Positions 35,281-46,860 of a stretch of DNA of 64,000 bases are shown piece after piece (the stretch's first letter is position 1; each line of letters begins with the position of its first letter). The notes beneath the pieces were generated by a model that did not search any database, was not told the origin of the DNA, and was given only the letters and a program-made list of their open reading frames with translations. Position numbers and translations under genes: made by a program. Source of the DNA: Pohlia nutans (Eukaryota; Streptophyta; Bryopsida; Bryales; Mniaceae); contig CM040099.1 of assembly GCA_022496805.1 (NCBI GenBank), positions 20,506,031 to 20,570,030 of the forward strand, written 5' to 3'.

Positions 35281-35663
35281 GTCCTAAAACCACCAACTTA
35301 AGCAATTTGGACTATTTTTGGCAGTCCTAAATTCAAAAAAAAAATATGACCGCATTTGAAATAGGTTTTGATGAGGATTGCAAAGATTTGCAACATCTAA
35401 TTCCCATTTGTTAATTTTATACAAAATTCCAAAGTGGAAAGTAACCTGTGACCCAAATCAAACCTCTAGGTTTCTCCATGTTCACACTTTGTTGTTCCTA
35501 ATTCCGCTCATGAGCTAACCCAAAACCACCAACTATTTCTTCGCAATGCTTGGTGTACCATTGGTCTCCTTCAATAGTGAAATTGGTGGTTTTAGGTCTC
35601 AACTGTGGTGGCCCCAAGAAAAGTCTACATGTCATAATTGGGGGAGGTGGTGGTTTTAGGACA
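35281..35663. mobile_element. Probable MITE with GTCCTAAAACCACCA ends
   Basis: GTCCTAAAACCACCA at 35281 is mirrored by TGGTGGTTTTAGGAC ending at 35661. Related AAACCACCAACT and GGTGGTTTTAGG motifs also occur inside near 35525 and 35585. About 380 bp, non-coding. Confidence 0.6.
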
Positions 35664-37605
35664 TCCTACCTTAGTACCAATTTGAAGGTGTACTTGTCCA
35701 CATTTTCTCAATTGCAAAATGCTAGTTGTGTATTTATTTTAATTGCTAAGTGACCAAACGATTATTTTACGGTTGCGACCCCTTTTTTTACGTGTTGTCT
35801 ACGATGAAAAAAATAATTAAAAAGAATAAAATTTTCAAATAGGAATCAATTCTACTTTCCATCCCAATTTAAATCATGTCAATTCGAGTTAAACTCCAGC
35901 AAGGAGAATTTTTCAAAGACAAAGACTTCAATATTGTCCCAAAGTTATAAAACTTACTATTTGGGAGACTGATGATGTTCTCTCCTTTGGAAAAAATTCT
36001 TTTTAAGATTTTATAATAGAAAGTCCAGTTTTAACGAATCTCACGAAATTTCAAGTTCTAAAAATAAGTTTTGTAATTTTGGTGAATATTAAATGATACA
36101 TGCTTCTAAATTCATTAAATGAGTATCTAAAACGTTTTTTGGAAAGGTTGACTGTATGAATAATTACTAAACATTATGCTTCTCATTTTCTTTTTTGAAC
36201 CAAATCATTTTCAAAGTTGCAAAAGTAACATTTTATAACACATCTAGGATTTGCTTTTATCTCCACTGTCACTACCAAGTACTCTACAATACCCAACAAT
36301 TAAAATTCAAGTGAACTCCAAGTATATTTTCACAATTTCCAACATGCTACAGTTTACAATACCCTCTATAATATAGCACTCCATAATATGACTATTATAT
36401 TTCTAAGCAATACATTTGTGACAAATCATTTCTATGACTAATCCATGTTTGAAGTTAAGCTTCCCAAACATGTCATAATAGAGAGGCCTAAAAGTCATGT
36501 AATGTGAGTGGTTGAATAATTGACGCCAACCATAAAGAGACTCATATAATTACTTCATGGATGGCACTCCGTTGTGCCAAAAAACAACAATCCCTACAAT
36601 ATTTTAGTGATTGTTGACATTGGAGCACTACTTGGAGTCACTTCAATTGTAGGAACTATGTTTATCCTAAGTCACCTTACGATCCTTCAAGGCACATTCA
36701 TTGTCAATTCCAGCCCAAGTCTACTATCACAAATAGGCAACCTAGACCTTAGACTTTGAAAATTCATAACTTATTCAATATAACTTCAAATATTATGATA
36801 CAACTTGCAGTGGATTTAGAATCAATTTTCTAATCCATTCAAACTATCACATTTCACCTCAAATAAGCGAAGTGCTTGAAATGTCCATTTATGGTCCACT
36901 CACCTTATAACTTTAGAATTAAAAAGTAGATTGTATGAGCTTGTAAAGTGGTTACCCCATTACCAACTGGCTCCTTTCACCAACAACTAGGGACATTATT
37001 TGAAATCAATGCTCCAATGGTGTTGGTTGTAGCATGAGCTACAATTGGTACTGGATTCTCTCTTGTTGGTTTTAGTATATGTAAGTGCGGTTATGGATTC
37101 GTTGTTGTTGGTTTAAGCATCTTTAGTGTGTGCAATACAAATCCTCTTTAGACAGAAAGAGCTCTACCTATATGAGGTAAATGGGATGCGTCATACTTCA
37201 ACTTTGAAAATTTATAACTAATTCATTCTTCATCCAAAAATTATGTTTCAACTTGTGCTGGAATCTATTTCTTCTTACCTACCTCTAAAAAATAATAATA
37301 CTAAATAATATCAATGCCTCATACAGTTGGGAATGGGGTAACCACCTTAGCATCAATTTGAAATTGCACTTATGTGATTAAGTTAATTTTCTACGTTATT
37401 AATGCAGGTTGTGTACTGTACATTCTCTTAACTGCAGGGCACTGTACAGAATGTGCAGAGCGCAGACTCTCAAATAAATAAGGTGGTTGCAGAAATTGCC
37501 GTATGGTGACATGCTCATAAATAACAGCTTGCTCCAGTCCAATTCTATGGTCTGATTTAGGGTCCAAAATTTAAGCAAGCTTGTTTTCCTTGTGGAGGCG
37601 ACGCC
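35664..37605. other. GDSL upstream region without another gene
   Basis: AT-rich. 36385-36490 is repeated at 49483-49602 (TGACTATTATATTTC-type start and CATGTCATAATAGAGAGG end). The promoter of the GDSL gene should lie in the last few hundred bases; no TATA box is convincing enough to mark. Confidence 0.4.
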
Positions 37606-40600
37606 ATGGCCAGCCACAGCAACTCATGGACCGGCGTTCTTGTGTGTACCCTTCTGTTTTCAACCTCTTTTCTCGCCTCCGGTAATCAACGCTGCGTTTC
37701 ATGGCTCCTTCTCTTCTCAGTTTGCCAGTCTTTGTAGATGCATGCAATGTAACTGAGTCATTGATATGTACATTCAAAGTAATAAATTTTGTAGTTTTGT
37801 AGTACTTTAGTTAAAACAAAATAACTCTTATAACCCGTTTTGATTCATGAAGAACCTCTTAACCCCTACAGGACCAAGAAGCTTTTTAGTAGTTTTGAGT
37901 AAGTCGTGTATGGACTTCCCTTTTTTTTTAAATTATTTGTTTTTGGTTGAACCCATGCAGTGCTTTTTTACTGATTCTGGTGATATGAAAGTTGGCTCCA
38001 TCTGAATAATATGATCCATTGAATTTTTTCATTTGAAAACCATAAACCCTTGTTCCTTTAGGGTTTAAGAAAGTGAGTCTGATTAATCTGTCTGTTACTG
38101 ATCATGTTCCAGTCTAATACTCCCTCTGTCCCATAAGAAAACCATGAAAAGTACTCTACTGTAGAGTACTTTTCATGTTCTTTTTATGGAACAGAGGGAG
38201 TAAATATTATCAGAAGTTCGTATTAGGTTACCATAAGAATGTTTTTAGATCGATCAACCAAGAAGCCTTCAGCAGTTTTGAGTAAGTCGTGTATGACCTT
38301 CCTTTTTTTTTAAATTTATTAGTTTTTCCATGAACCCATGCAGTGTTCTTTACTGATTCTAGTGATATGGAAGTTGGCTCCATCTGAATAATATGATCCA
38401 TTGAATTTTTTCATTTGAAAACCATAAACCCTTGGTCCTCTAGGGTTTAAGAAAGTGGGTCTGATTAATCTGAATATGACTGCTGTTCCAGAAGTATCAG
38501 GCCATCTGAAGTCATATTAGGTTACCATAAGAATGTTTTTAGATCAAACGTTGATCAATCTTAATGATGTCTTCAATATGACAATGAAAACTGTCTCAAG
38601 CGCTTAGAATGACATTTCTATAGAACATGTTAGAACGAGATTTTAATGTGATTGGAATGTCATTGAAATGTTGTTAGAATGACGTGGTTAGAACGACATT
38701 CTAATGTTGTTCTGAAAAACTGCTCAAGCTAGTTTGTTTTGTGTCAGATGATTCATTAATTTGAAAGGGAATGGAGAAGTTGATTTGTTGAGGTTTACTG
38801 TGTAGGCCAAGCAACCGGTCCACCTCCAAATGCCCTCTTCGTGTTCGGTGACTCCTATTTAGACACAGGAAACCTGAACAAATCGGTGGGGTATGGTCAC
38901 TCCTGGTTGGCTCCTTATGGGAAGACCTACCCTGGCAGTCCCAGTGGCCGATTCTCTGATGGGCGTGTTTTCACTGACATTTTCGGTACGTTCCCAAATG
39001 TGTGCTCATATGCCTTAAATATGTCTTTATATATGTCTTCATATGTCCCGGGACACATAGTATCGGGAATCTCCCCTTGGTAAATGTACCCACTAGCTAC
39101 ATTCTACAGGGATAATACACAGGAGGGTCCCGGTACTACATTCTAGCCATTTAATCCCTTAAACTTCCCAGGCTCCTTTTCAGTGTATTTCAAGCACCTT
39201 ATGGCGTTTAAGGTTTAAGGTACCAAATTATGTCTTTATATATCTCCAGGGAATCATGGCTTATTCGAAAGACTTTCGTATTCGTTTAATTGGGACTTTC
39301 CACCATATTGGGACTGTTTGAAATCTACAATTGGTATAGATTTAGTGGGCAATCTTCTACTGAGTCTATGCTAGTTGTAGATTTCAAAGAGTCTTAATGT
39401 GGTGGAAAGTCCCAATTAAACGAATATGGCCATAAAGAAAGAAGTATCATATCACAGTTTCTGCAACTTTGATAACTGACATAGTACTGCTCCATATTTG
39501 TTAAATCGAGAGTCTCATATTATCTTTGACTTTACATTTATATGATAATTAGTGTTTAGTATTGAATTTTTTTGGTGAATTGAGACTTCAATATGTTAAT
39601 ACACTCACAAGATTTTATAGAGGTTGATATATTCATAATTTTTTGATTTGTTAGAATAGAGGCCTCAAATAAGAGTGCTAAAGTCTCAAAATGTTCATTT
39701 TGTCTCAATTTAACGAATGATTTTTTGCAGCAAGTGCGTTGCAGATGCCATCTCCAGTTCCATTTGAGCACAGAGGTAGTGAATTAGGTGCATCCAAGAA
39801 TGGCATGAATTTTGCAGTTGGCGGGTCGGGTGTATTCAGTTCCTTCGGAATGCCGACTTTACGCAGCCAAGTTGACGAATTCGAGTCTCAGAAATACACT
39901 TCAGACTTTCTTCAATCTTCTGTAGTCCTTGTTGGAGTACACGGAAATGACTACGGCGCATGGATAGCCCAAGGCAACCCGCTCTCTGTAAGTTCTTTTC
40001 CCTTAAAAAGAAATTGCGCTTGCAATGTCATTAGTGCCTTCTTATTAACCCCTGAAAGGACTAAGGATTCACAGTTTTAAAATGACAAATTCAATAGATT
40101 ATATTGTGCAAAATGTAATTTAGATGGGACCATGTTATGTATCACTGGAAGCAGTGATGAACATTGCATGTGTTAGGAAAAAAAAATTGTAAACAAAAAG
40201 AAGTCTATATAAGACTTATTCAAAACTGTTATAAAACATATGCGGTCCATTTTGGACTTCTTGTTCCTTTTGGGGTTAAATGTGTACATATGGAATTGCT
40301 GATATGGGTACTACTTTTACGCGTCTCACATAGTGTGATGTATGTCTAACTCATTTTATGTGTGTTAGAAATTCCGTCTTTAACATCATATATATAGTTG
40401 CAGCCATGGTGTTTATAACACCCTTTAATTTTTGTAATTTTCCAATGTCTTTTTCTTGCCAAAAAGATATTTCTCAAAAATCACACTATTTTTGGAGGGT
40501 GTACTCATATCAGGCTATCATCACTTGCACATGCAATGTGAAAAATATATATATATATATATATATTTTTGGATAAAAGTGCACATGCAATGTGAAAAGT

Positions 40601-42440
40601 GCATCTAGCAACAAAAATTATGAATTTAGGCTGTGAATTTCAGAGTTGGTGATTATGCACAAACTTTCTTATCATGCAGTTCATGCTATGAATTGAAGGC
40701 AATTAGCAATCATCAACCTCCTTGTTGGATACAGATTTCTCAATTGAAAATCTGGAATGGAAAAATTCACTAAATGATTGCTGTGATTTGAATTCTTGCA
40801 GGGACTCACCGCGTTTCAGCAATCGTTGATCAATGAAATAGCTCTTCAGCTGGAGCGGTTGAACAAGTTGGGGTTGAAAACGTTTTATGTCAACAATTTG
40901 CAGCCTGTTGGATGCCTGCCTTCTTCAACAGCACCCGCCTTCAACGCTTGCCTTGAGATCGGCAATGAAATCATATCAGACCCCCACAACCAGCTCTTGG
41001 CTGCGTCCCTGGCATATTTAAAGAAGAAGTTGCCTGGAGCCACCTTCACTGTATTAGACCATTTCTCTGCCTTCAATGCTGTTCTCCAAGACCCGGCAAA
41101 ATACGGTAAACCAATCTTTCACTTAACCCCTAAAGGACCAATTGAAGGGTTCACAGTTTTAAAATGACAAACATTAGAAGGAAATGTGTCGTCTTCACTT
41201 ACTATAAATGAAAAGACATGAAACGGTGCCAGGCACATGGGCTGTGTTAGTGCTGATGAGTAGTTTTGGTCACAAGAAGACAGAAACGTAAGTATAATAT
41301 TCCGGTACTATTCATTGTTCCCACAAAATGAGGAATGAAAAACGACAGGTTTGCTACTAGTGAAATTCAATCAATCATATTGTGCAAATTTATGTAATTT
41401 AGATGGGACCACATTATGTATCACTAGAAGCAGTGATGAACGTTGCATGTGTTGGTCAAAAAATAAATAAATGTAAACGAAAAGAAGCCTATATAAGACT
41501 TATTCTAAAGTGCTATAAAACATATGAGGTTCATTTTGGACTTCTTGGTCCTTTAGGGGTTAATATTCTCACACAAGTGGGTAGAGCAATTTAGAACGAC
41601 ATTTGGAATGTCGTTCTAACCACGTTGGTCTAATGCATTGAAACAACATTTCAACGTAGTTCCAACAAGTCAGAATATCATTTTAGTGTAGTTCGAACAG
41701 CGTTAAAATGTCCTTCTAGCATGTTCTGTAGAAATGTTGTTCTTATAATGTTCTTAGCGCTTGCTCCTTGTTGTATCAAATATGCTGAAAACAATCACAT
41801 TACAAGTGGGTAGAGCAATTTAGAACAAAATTTGGAACAACCTTGGAATGTCGTTCTAGCATGTTCTATAGAAATGTTGTTCTAAGCACCTACACCCATT
41901 ATGTCAAATCTACCAAAACACAAGTGGGTAGAGCTATTTAGAACAACATTGGAATGTTGTTCTAACCATGTCGACTTAACACATTCGAATAACATTTCAG
42001 TGTTGTTCCAACAAATCACAACAACATTGAAATGTTGTTCTGGCATGTTCTACAGAAATGGTGTTCTTACAATGTAAATGTATGTATGACTATGCACTGA
42101 TGGTTCTTTGTTCGGTGGACATCAAACCAAGGGCGAGTTGAACATACACTTTATTCACACTGACCTTGAAAGAGGACCGGAGTTCTTACTACTATCGGTA
42201 CGACTTTGTATGTATATGTGTACAGGAATGTCTTCAGGTCCTCTGAAGCCTTGTTGTTTGGGCGCGAGCAACAACATTCCGTTATGTGGCGACATAGATT
42301 CGCAGGGAAAACCGCTGTTCTCAGTCTGCAATGACCCTGCCCAGTCTTTGTTTTGGGACGCCATTCATCCTTCCCAAGCAGGCTGGATTGCAATTACTCA
42401 AATTCTGTTTCCCAATGCAAAGCTGGGCCCGTTCTCATGA
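37606..42440 (+). CDS. GDSL-type esterase/lipase, 5 exons, 343 aa
   Basis: Secreted serine esterase/lipase of the plant GDSL (SGNH) family, probably acting on acyl esters in the wall or apoplast; substrate unknown. Exons 37606-37681, 38806-38985, 39731-39987, 40802-41105 and 42226-42440; phases close (1032 nt). A signal peptide occupies about residues 1-25 (WTGVLVCTLLFSTSFLAS). Block I is FVFGDSYLDTGN with nucleophile Ser42; block II GMNFAVGGSG 110-119; block III GND 157-159; block V has Asp317 and His320 in DAIHPSQAGW. Length and exon layout are usual. All catalytic residues are present, so it should be functional. Introns 1, 3 and 4 are loaded with TTAA elements; one starts 17 bp after the exon 4 donor. 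In-frame extensions of exon frames beyond donors are intronic. Confidence 0.92.
37859..38068. mobile_element. TTAA element in GDSL intron 1
   Basis: TTAA (37859-37862) plus CCCCTACAGGACCAAGAAG on the left; CTTGTTCCTTTAGGGT plus TTAA (38065-38068) on the right. Most of it is repeated at 38262-38455 without the left terminus. A diverged relative begins at 50081. Confidence 0.7.
38118..38202. mobile_element. Stowaway MITE, 85 bp
   Basis: TACTCCCTCTGTCCCATAA and its near-complement TTATGGAACAGAGGGAGTA, the well-known plant Stowaway terminus, flank an inner perfect palindrome (GAAAAGTACTCTAC / GTAGAGTACTTTTC). TA flanks fit Tc1/mariner type. It sits between two copies of the TTAA element. Confidence 0.85.
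38262..38455. repeat. Second copy of the intron 1 TTAA element
   Basis: Matches 37870-38068 over CCAAGAAGC, TTTTGAGTAAGTCGTGTATG, AAGTTGGCTCCATCTGAATA and the right terminus CCTCTAGGGTTTAAG. It lacks the left TTAACCCC end, so it arose by local duplication rather than fresh transposition. Confidence 0.75.
38585..38715 (-). repeat. Palindrome-rich repeat, inverted relative to 41573-42077
   Basis: Phrases such as TTAGAATGACATTTCTATAG, AACATGTTAGAACGAG and GTTAGAACGACATTCTAATG are reverse complements of those in GDSL intron 4. Confidence 0.65.
39151..39218. mobile_element. Mini TTAA element, 68 bp
   Basis: TTAA (39151) plus TCCCTTAAACTTCCCAGG; right end TGGCGTTTAAGGT plus TTAA (39215-39218). 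The imperfect TIR and tiny size make it a remnant or minimal copy. Confidence 0.5.
39270..39430. repeat. Fold-back repeat in GDSL intron 2
   Basis: ATTCGTTTAATTGGGACTTT plus CCACCA is mirrored by TGGTGGAAAGTCCCAATTAA plus ACGAAT. A second pair (TTTGAAATCTACAA / TTGTAGATTTCAAA) lies inside. The arms are about 50 bp. Confidence 0.8.
40045..40279. mobile_element. TTAA element family G in GDSL intron 3
   Basis: TTAA (40045-40048) plus CCCCTGAAAGGACTAAGG; right end CTTCTTGTTCCTTTTGGGG then TTAA (40276-40279). 235 bp, interior shared with 48597-48819 and 41123-41563 (GTTTTAAAATGACAAATTCA, TATCACTGGAAGCAGTGATG). Starts 58 bp after the exon 3 donor. Confidence 0.8.
40302..40518 (+). repeat. Dispersed repeat shared with 49251-49470
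   Basis: ATATGGGTACTACTTTTACG, CGTCTCACATAGTGTGA, CATGGTGTTTATAACACCCT and ATATTTCTCAAAAATCACAC are conserved in order in both copies, about 217 bp. One copy lies in GDSL intron 3, the other in epimerase intron 1. The class is unknown. Confidence 0.8.
41123..41563. mobile_element. TTAA element family G, longer copy, GDSL intron 4
   Basis: TTAA (41123-41126) plus CCCCTAAAGGACCAATTG; right end CTTCTTGGTCCTTTAGGGG plus TTAA (41560-41563). About 200 bp longer than other family G copies owing to extra sequence near 41170-41370. Begins 17 bp downstream of the exon 4 splice donor. Confidence 0.8.
41573..42077 (+). repeat. Three tandem palindrome-rich units in GDSL intron 4
   Basis: Units start at 41573, 41802 and 41920 with ACAAGTGGGTAGAGC.ATTT and contain short palindromes such as GAACGACATT / AATGTCGTTC and GAACAACATT / AATGTTGTTC. 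Inverted relatives lie in intron 1 (38585-38715). Confidence 0.75.
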
Positions 42441-43708
42441 ACCACGGCTAGTAGAAGACCTGTCGTTTTTGATTCCCCATTTTGTAGAAACAGTGAACAG
42501 TGGTTGAATATTATGCTTACATTTTTTTCTTCTTGTAACCAAAACTATTCACCAGCACTGACATAGCCCATGTGCATGGCACGGTTTCATTCCTCTTTCA
42601 TTTACAGGAAATGAAAAATGACACATTTCCTACTTGAGTACTCACACTCAGAAAAGTCAAGTTTTAATAGGGATGGTGAAGCCATTTAATCAGTGTAGCA
42701 CAACACAAGTCTGTTGAACAACAGTGACATTATTATTCTAGAATGCAGTAGGACGACATTTTGGAATTTGTCCATTAATAGTTACAATCACCTTTGTCTT
42801 GTCTTACACTTTTTCCCAATTGGATGTTTGACATCAAATGTCTTATTATATAGTTGTCGAATCTATAATACAACCTTTATGGAATATTTTTGAATACTCT
42901 AGAAGTGTTTCAAAAATATTCTAGAATATTGAAGTATATTTTGAGAATATGCATGTATGACAAACATGGGACTTACTAGACATCATGTTCCACACTTTGT
43001 CGAGTAGTCAAGCAAGAGAACTGTGGTTGCAATCATTGAACAGAACCCAATAATTTTACAATATACATACCAATTGCCTATCTAAAAGAGTGCCTAGTTT
43101 AATTCGATCATATATAATTATGATGAGATCAAATTCTATATTAGCAGATACAGTGAAGAGAATTGCATGTGTTGGACAAAAATTAAATAAGTTCCAAGTA
43201 ACGAAAATTTAAGTCTATTATATTAAATGCACATTATCGTGCAATTTGTCATGACCTGTTGTCACAATAACAGTTATGTTTTCATCCCGGATGGTTTTTA
43301 TCCGGTTTTGTAAGAGTTTGACTCGCTATTTGGCTCATATTCTCCTACATTCAATGTTGCGGTGCAACATGTCTGTGCTAGTAAGATCTACTTACAAATG
43401 CTAAAGAAAACATGCGATCCAATTTGGGCTTCTTGGTCATTTAGGGATTAAACATAATTAACAAGTTAGAGATGGAATACATGGCATAATAGAGCAATGC
43501 AATGGAACACCCTTTTGAAAATTGAATTGAAAGAGAATCTTCACTTAAATCCACATTTTAAAATAATGAAGGAATACCATAATTTGTATTCCATGAATTT
43601 TGGGACTACTATGTCATTGCCACGTAAACTTAGTTACTTTCTAATTGTAACTAGACTGTGGTTCCATTGCAAAAGTTAGGGTGTTGGCTCCCATTGCTCT
43701 ATTATGCT
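42441..43708. other. Between convergent GDSL and epimerase genes
   Basis: The GDSL 3' untranslated region should lie at the start. A truncated family G element occupies about 43134-43451, ending CTTGGTCATTTAGGGA plus TTAA at 43448-43451. No further gene seen. Confidence 0.45.
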
Positions 43709-44039
43709 AATATCACCTAAATGTACCGATCTTTTGAACACTAGTAGATGCTAGCCTCAAAGATAGATATTAGCATGGCTCAATTATACATGAGGTGTAC
43801 AAGAGAGGACCATTGCAAGTGTAAAATCTACCCAACAAATTTGACATACTTGCACTTGAAGGCCTGTCCAGTATTATCAACAACTCCTCATCACAAGAGA
43901 ACTATTTTAATTGGTAGAGAATTTAATAGTCTTATAAAGGTGACTTGGATGAAAGTCATCCAAAAACGTATGAGAAAGTTGCAAGGCTTTGAATCTGTAC
44001 GTGATCCAGTTTCTGAACGCTGGGACGTTTAGGGGCTAA
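43709..44039. mobile_element. TTAA element family D, decayed ends
   Basis: The interior matches 52728-53360 closely (AGTAGATGCTAGCC, AAAATCTACCCAACAAATTT, GAAAGTCATCCAA). The right end is GGGACGTTTAGGGG followed by CTAA rather than TTAA (44036-44039). It ends 30 bp from the epimerase stop codon, so that gene's 3' untranslated region must run into it. Confidence 0.7.
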
Positions 44040-44575
44040 TGCAGCGTGTCGTTCCCAGGGATGTATTCATCAGCACTGCCCGGGGCACTTCATGTCCTTC
44101 ACGGGCATTGGTTCTGTACGCAAACTGGGGATGTGTTGCGAAGGATACTCCGTCATGCAAAGGATGTTTTCTGCGCTCCACGTTCCACAGGGACACAGCT
44201 GCACTGGGTTTATCTGTACTCAAAACTAACAACACGTATCAAGGATTGTTTATCAACAGCCAATTTTAATTTTAATTTTTTTGCATCTGTATAACCATTA
44301 TAAGGTTTTTCTTTTATTTTAAAAAGTTTTTTTTTGTAGGGTATGTATGTATTTAAGTTCAAATTAAATTGTCACCCACTTCTTTAGGGTTTGCGACAAT
44401 TGACAATTAGTCTACCCAGAACTTGTATGTAATTTGTAAGCAACCAATTTTTTTTATAAGAGAATGTAAGTTACCACTGCATTTTCAACGCAGACAAAAT
44501 CCTTCCAGGAACCTATCTGATCCATTGGGCTCCAAAGCACTGCATCCAGCCATCTGGAGTACATATATGCACATA

Positions 44576-44720
44576 ACATTCATTAGCATGCATTGTCCTT
44601 GCCTTGGCTCTACATTAGATGGTGTGGAATATTTCACATCCAACAGTACCTCATCAATAGTTAAGTGGACAGGTGGAGGTTCAAGGTGATGAGCAGAGTG
44701 CATGAAGGAAAGGCACTGAA
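44576..44720. repeat. Dispersed repeat shared with 33870-34012
   Basis: Same phrases as the 33.9 kb copy (ATTAGCATGCATTG, AAGTGGACAGGTGGAGG, GTGCATGAAGGAAAGG). It lies in the intron between epimerase exons 7 and 8. Confidence 0.6.
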
Positions 44721-44855
44721 TGTTATGGCATCAATGTTTATGTAACTGGCTAAGTTTAGCTTTTTCTTTTCGTACCAAATTGTTGTCCAACTTCGAGAAC
44801 AAGGCAACTTTTTAATTGATTTTAGGTTAATTTTTCTCGTAGACTTAGCAAGTAG

Positions 44856-44946
44856 TACTCTCTCTGTTCTAGTTTGATTGATTGCTGTAAACCAACCCTA
44901 TTTATTTTTGTTTATTTGCCACAATCAAATTGGAACAAAAGGAGTA
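44856..44946. mobile_element. Stowaway-like MITE, 91 bp
   Basis: TACTCTCTCTGTTCTAGTTT at the left and AAATTGGAACAAAAGGAGTA at the right are imperfect complements with TA flanks. Confidence 0.6.
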
Positions 44947-45561
44947 TAAGACGTCCCACATTGTAGATGAGTGTTAGCCAAAAATTCTAGTACAACTTGG
45001 ATATTTTTTCTTCTGTAGATTATAGATATTATGTTGAAATCTTGTAGATTGTAGGATTTTTTCTATTATAATGTATTAAAATGATTCATCATTTTAGCAA
45101 TTTCAACTCAAAAATCTCCCCCATTCTAGCAAATCTAGCAACTTACATGAGTCCTATGTTGCCATTACAACCAAGGATCAATAATCATTTAGTGTACATT
45201 GATATGCATCTATGTAAATTATGTCTAAAAAATTTGTGTGAGACAAATTGACCCAAAATACAATATTTAATCCTTAACCAAGGATTCATAGTTTTAAAAT
45301 TAAAAATTCAATTGATTATATTGTGAAAAATACTTAAGGGTCACTAATATATATATCTAGTGTAACTACGTGCGTTAAAAAGATACTTGAATGGGCGCTA
45401 TCACATAATTGGAATATTTGACATATATTCTAGAACATTCTAAGTATATTCTAGTTATATACTCAAAATTCTTTACTTAAATTTAAAGTATCCTATAATA
45501 CATATAAATTTTTATAATTAGGTAGAAAATTTTCCTTCCATAAATAAAAGGAACCTATAGT

Positions 45562-46138
45562 TTAACCCCTAACCGCCCAACCATACATATTTTGGATGAT
45601 GTACGGATTTGAACTCGGATTTCTCATCGATCATGCACTTTTTGCAGTGTGAATTTTTTAGTAAAACTTTTATGGGAAGTAAGCTTCGTGCATGTGTGAT
45701 CCGATTAGAAAGGGGATGATTTGTGAAATTTTTATGCCTCATTTCATGTTGTAGTGTTCCACCCCAAATTTGAAAGATTTTAGTCTAAAAGTGCTCTTGA
45801 AAAAGTCAAGTACTAGAAATAAGCAACCAAAAAATCTCCAAAAATCACTACACTTAGAGTATCACATTTCAACCCATCTCAAAAAAATTCAATATTAGAT
45901 TGTCAACATCTTATTCGTAATCATATTACAAAAGAGCTCTAAATATTAAGTTTTAAAATTTTATACACAAATATTGGTGATAGCAATCGCAAATCTAACC
46001 GTATGGATAGAATCTAAAATGCATAATGTACAACTTTTATTCATTCATCAAATTGAAAATACCCCTCTTAGTTGCATTTTATAATGCTTTTTTGAAAAAC
46101 TGCCAAATCTGAAAAGGGTGAGGACGTTTAGGGGTTAA
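45562..46138. mobile_element. TTAA element family E, full length, 577 bp
   Basis: TTAA (45562-45565) plus CCCCTAACCGCCCAACC; right end GGTGAGGACGTTTAGGGG plus TTAA (46135-46138). It is the reference for fragments at 7560, 19860 and 23164. It lies in the long intron between epimerase exons 7 and 8. Confidence 0.75.
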
Positions 46139-46189
46139 CTCACATGGTTTTTTACTTTTTGCATGGTCACCTTTCCAGGAAAAAGATAA

Positions 46190-46355
46190 TTTAGATAAGA
46201 CCAAATTTTATATCACTAGAATCAGTGAAGAACATTGCATGTGTCGATCAAAAGACAAATAAATTTGAATAAAAGAAAGTCTACACAAGGCCTATTAAAA
46301 ACTGCTATAAAAAGTATCACGCCCAATTTGGACTTCTTGATCTTTTTGGGGTTAA
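46190..46355. mobile_element. Truncated family G TTAA element
   Basis: TTTAGATAAGACCAAATTTT, AATCAGTGAAGAACATTGCA and CTTCTTGATCTTTTTGGGG plus TTAA (46352-46355) match family G. The left end is missing; the right end is 82 bp from epimerase exon 7. Confidence 0.6.
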
Positions 46356-46581
46356 AATTTGCCTATAATTTTGAGTAGAATTAACCCAGCCACGGGATGC
46401 GCAACCCACAGGGAAAAGTTGTGAAGATTTACTTACCCATGGTTGTGAACACCAATGGTGCTTCCAAGTCCGTTATCCAATTGGAGCTCATTGGGAGCAC
46501 AAAAGTATATGCAATCGCAAAATTTAGTGAAAGTGATTGTATCCCTGCAGTTAGGCACATTAGCTTCAATTCATAAAATGA

Positions 46582-46720
46582 TACTCCCTATGTTTGGAAA
46601 TAGTTGTCCTAGTTTTTGGTATTTTCTTTCTTGACGTAATTATTCTATATTTTATATTTCAAACGTGAACCATATTCACTTCAAATAGGGCTGACAATGA
46701 GAGTGACACAAAAAGTATTT

Positions 46721-46755
<35 letters not shown>

Positions 46756-46860
46756 AATAGATGGATCAATTTTTGAGTATCAAGATGGCTTCTTTTTTGG
46801 CAAGAGAAAAAGCATTAAGTTGAATTATTTTTCAAATTAGGGAATTATTTTTGGACATTG
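46582..46860. mobile_element. Stowaway-like element carrying an ATT microsatellite
   Basis: Starts TACTCCCTATGTTTGG and shares GTTGTCCTAGTTTTTGG with the 18.35 kb copy. An (ATT)n run occupies about 46716-46752. The right boundary is approximate. Confidence 0.5.

Noticed and set aside
44029..44235. 68-codon minus-strand frame near 44.1 kb as an independent gene
   Set aside because: It is another frame of the last epimerase exon (44070-44213), which reads on in phase from the exon 8 junction with a family-like C-terminus.
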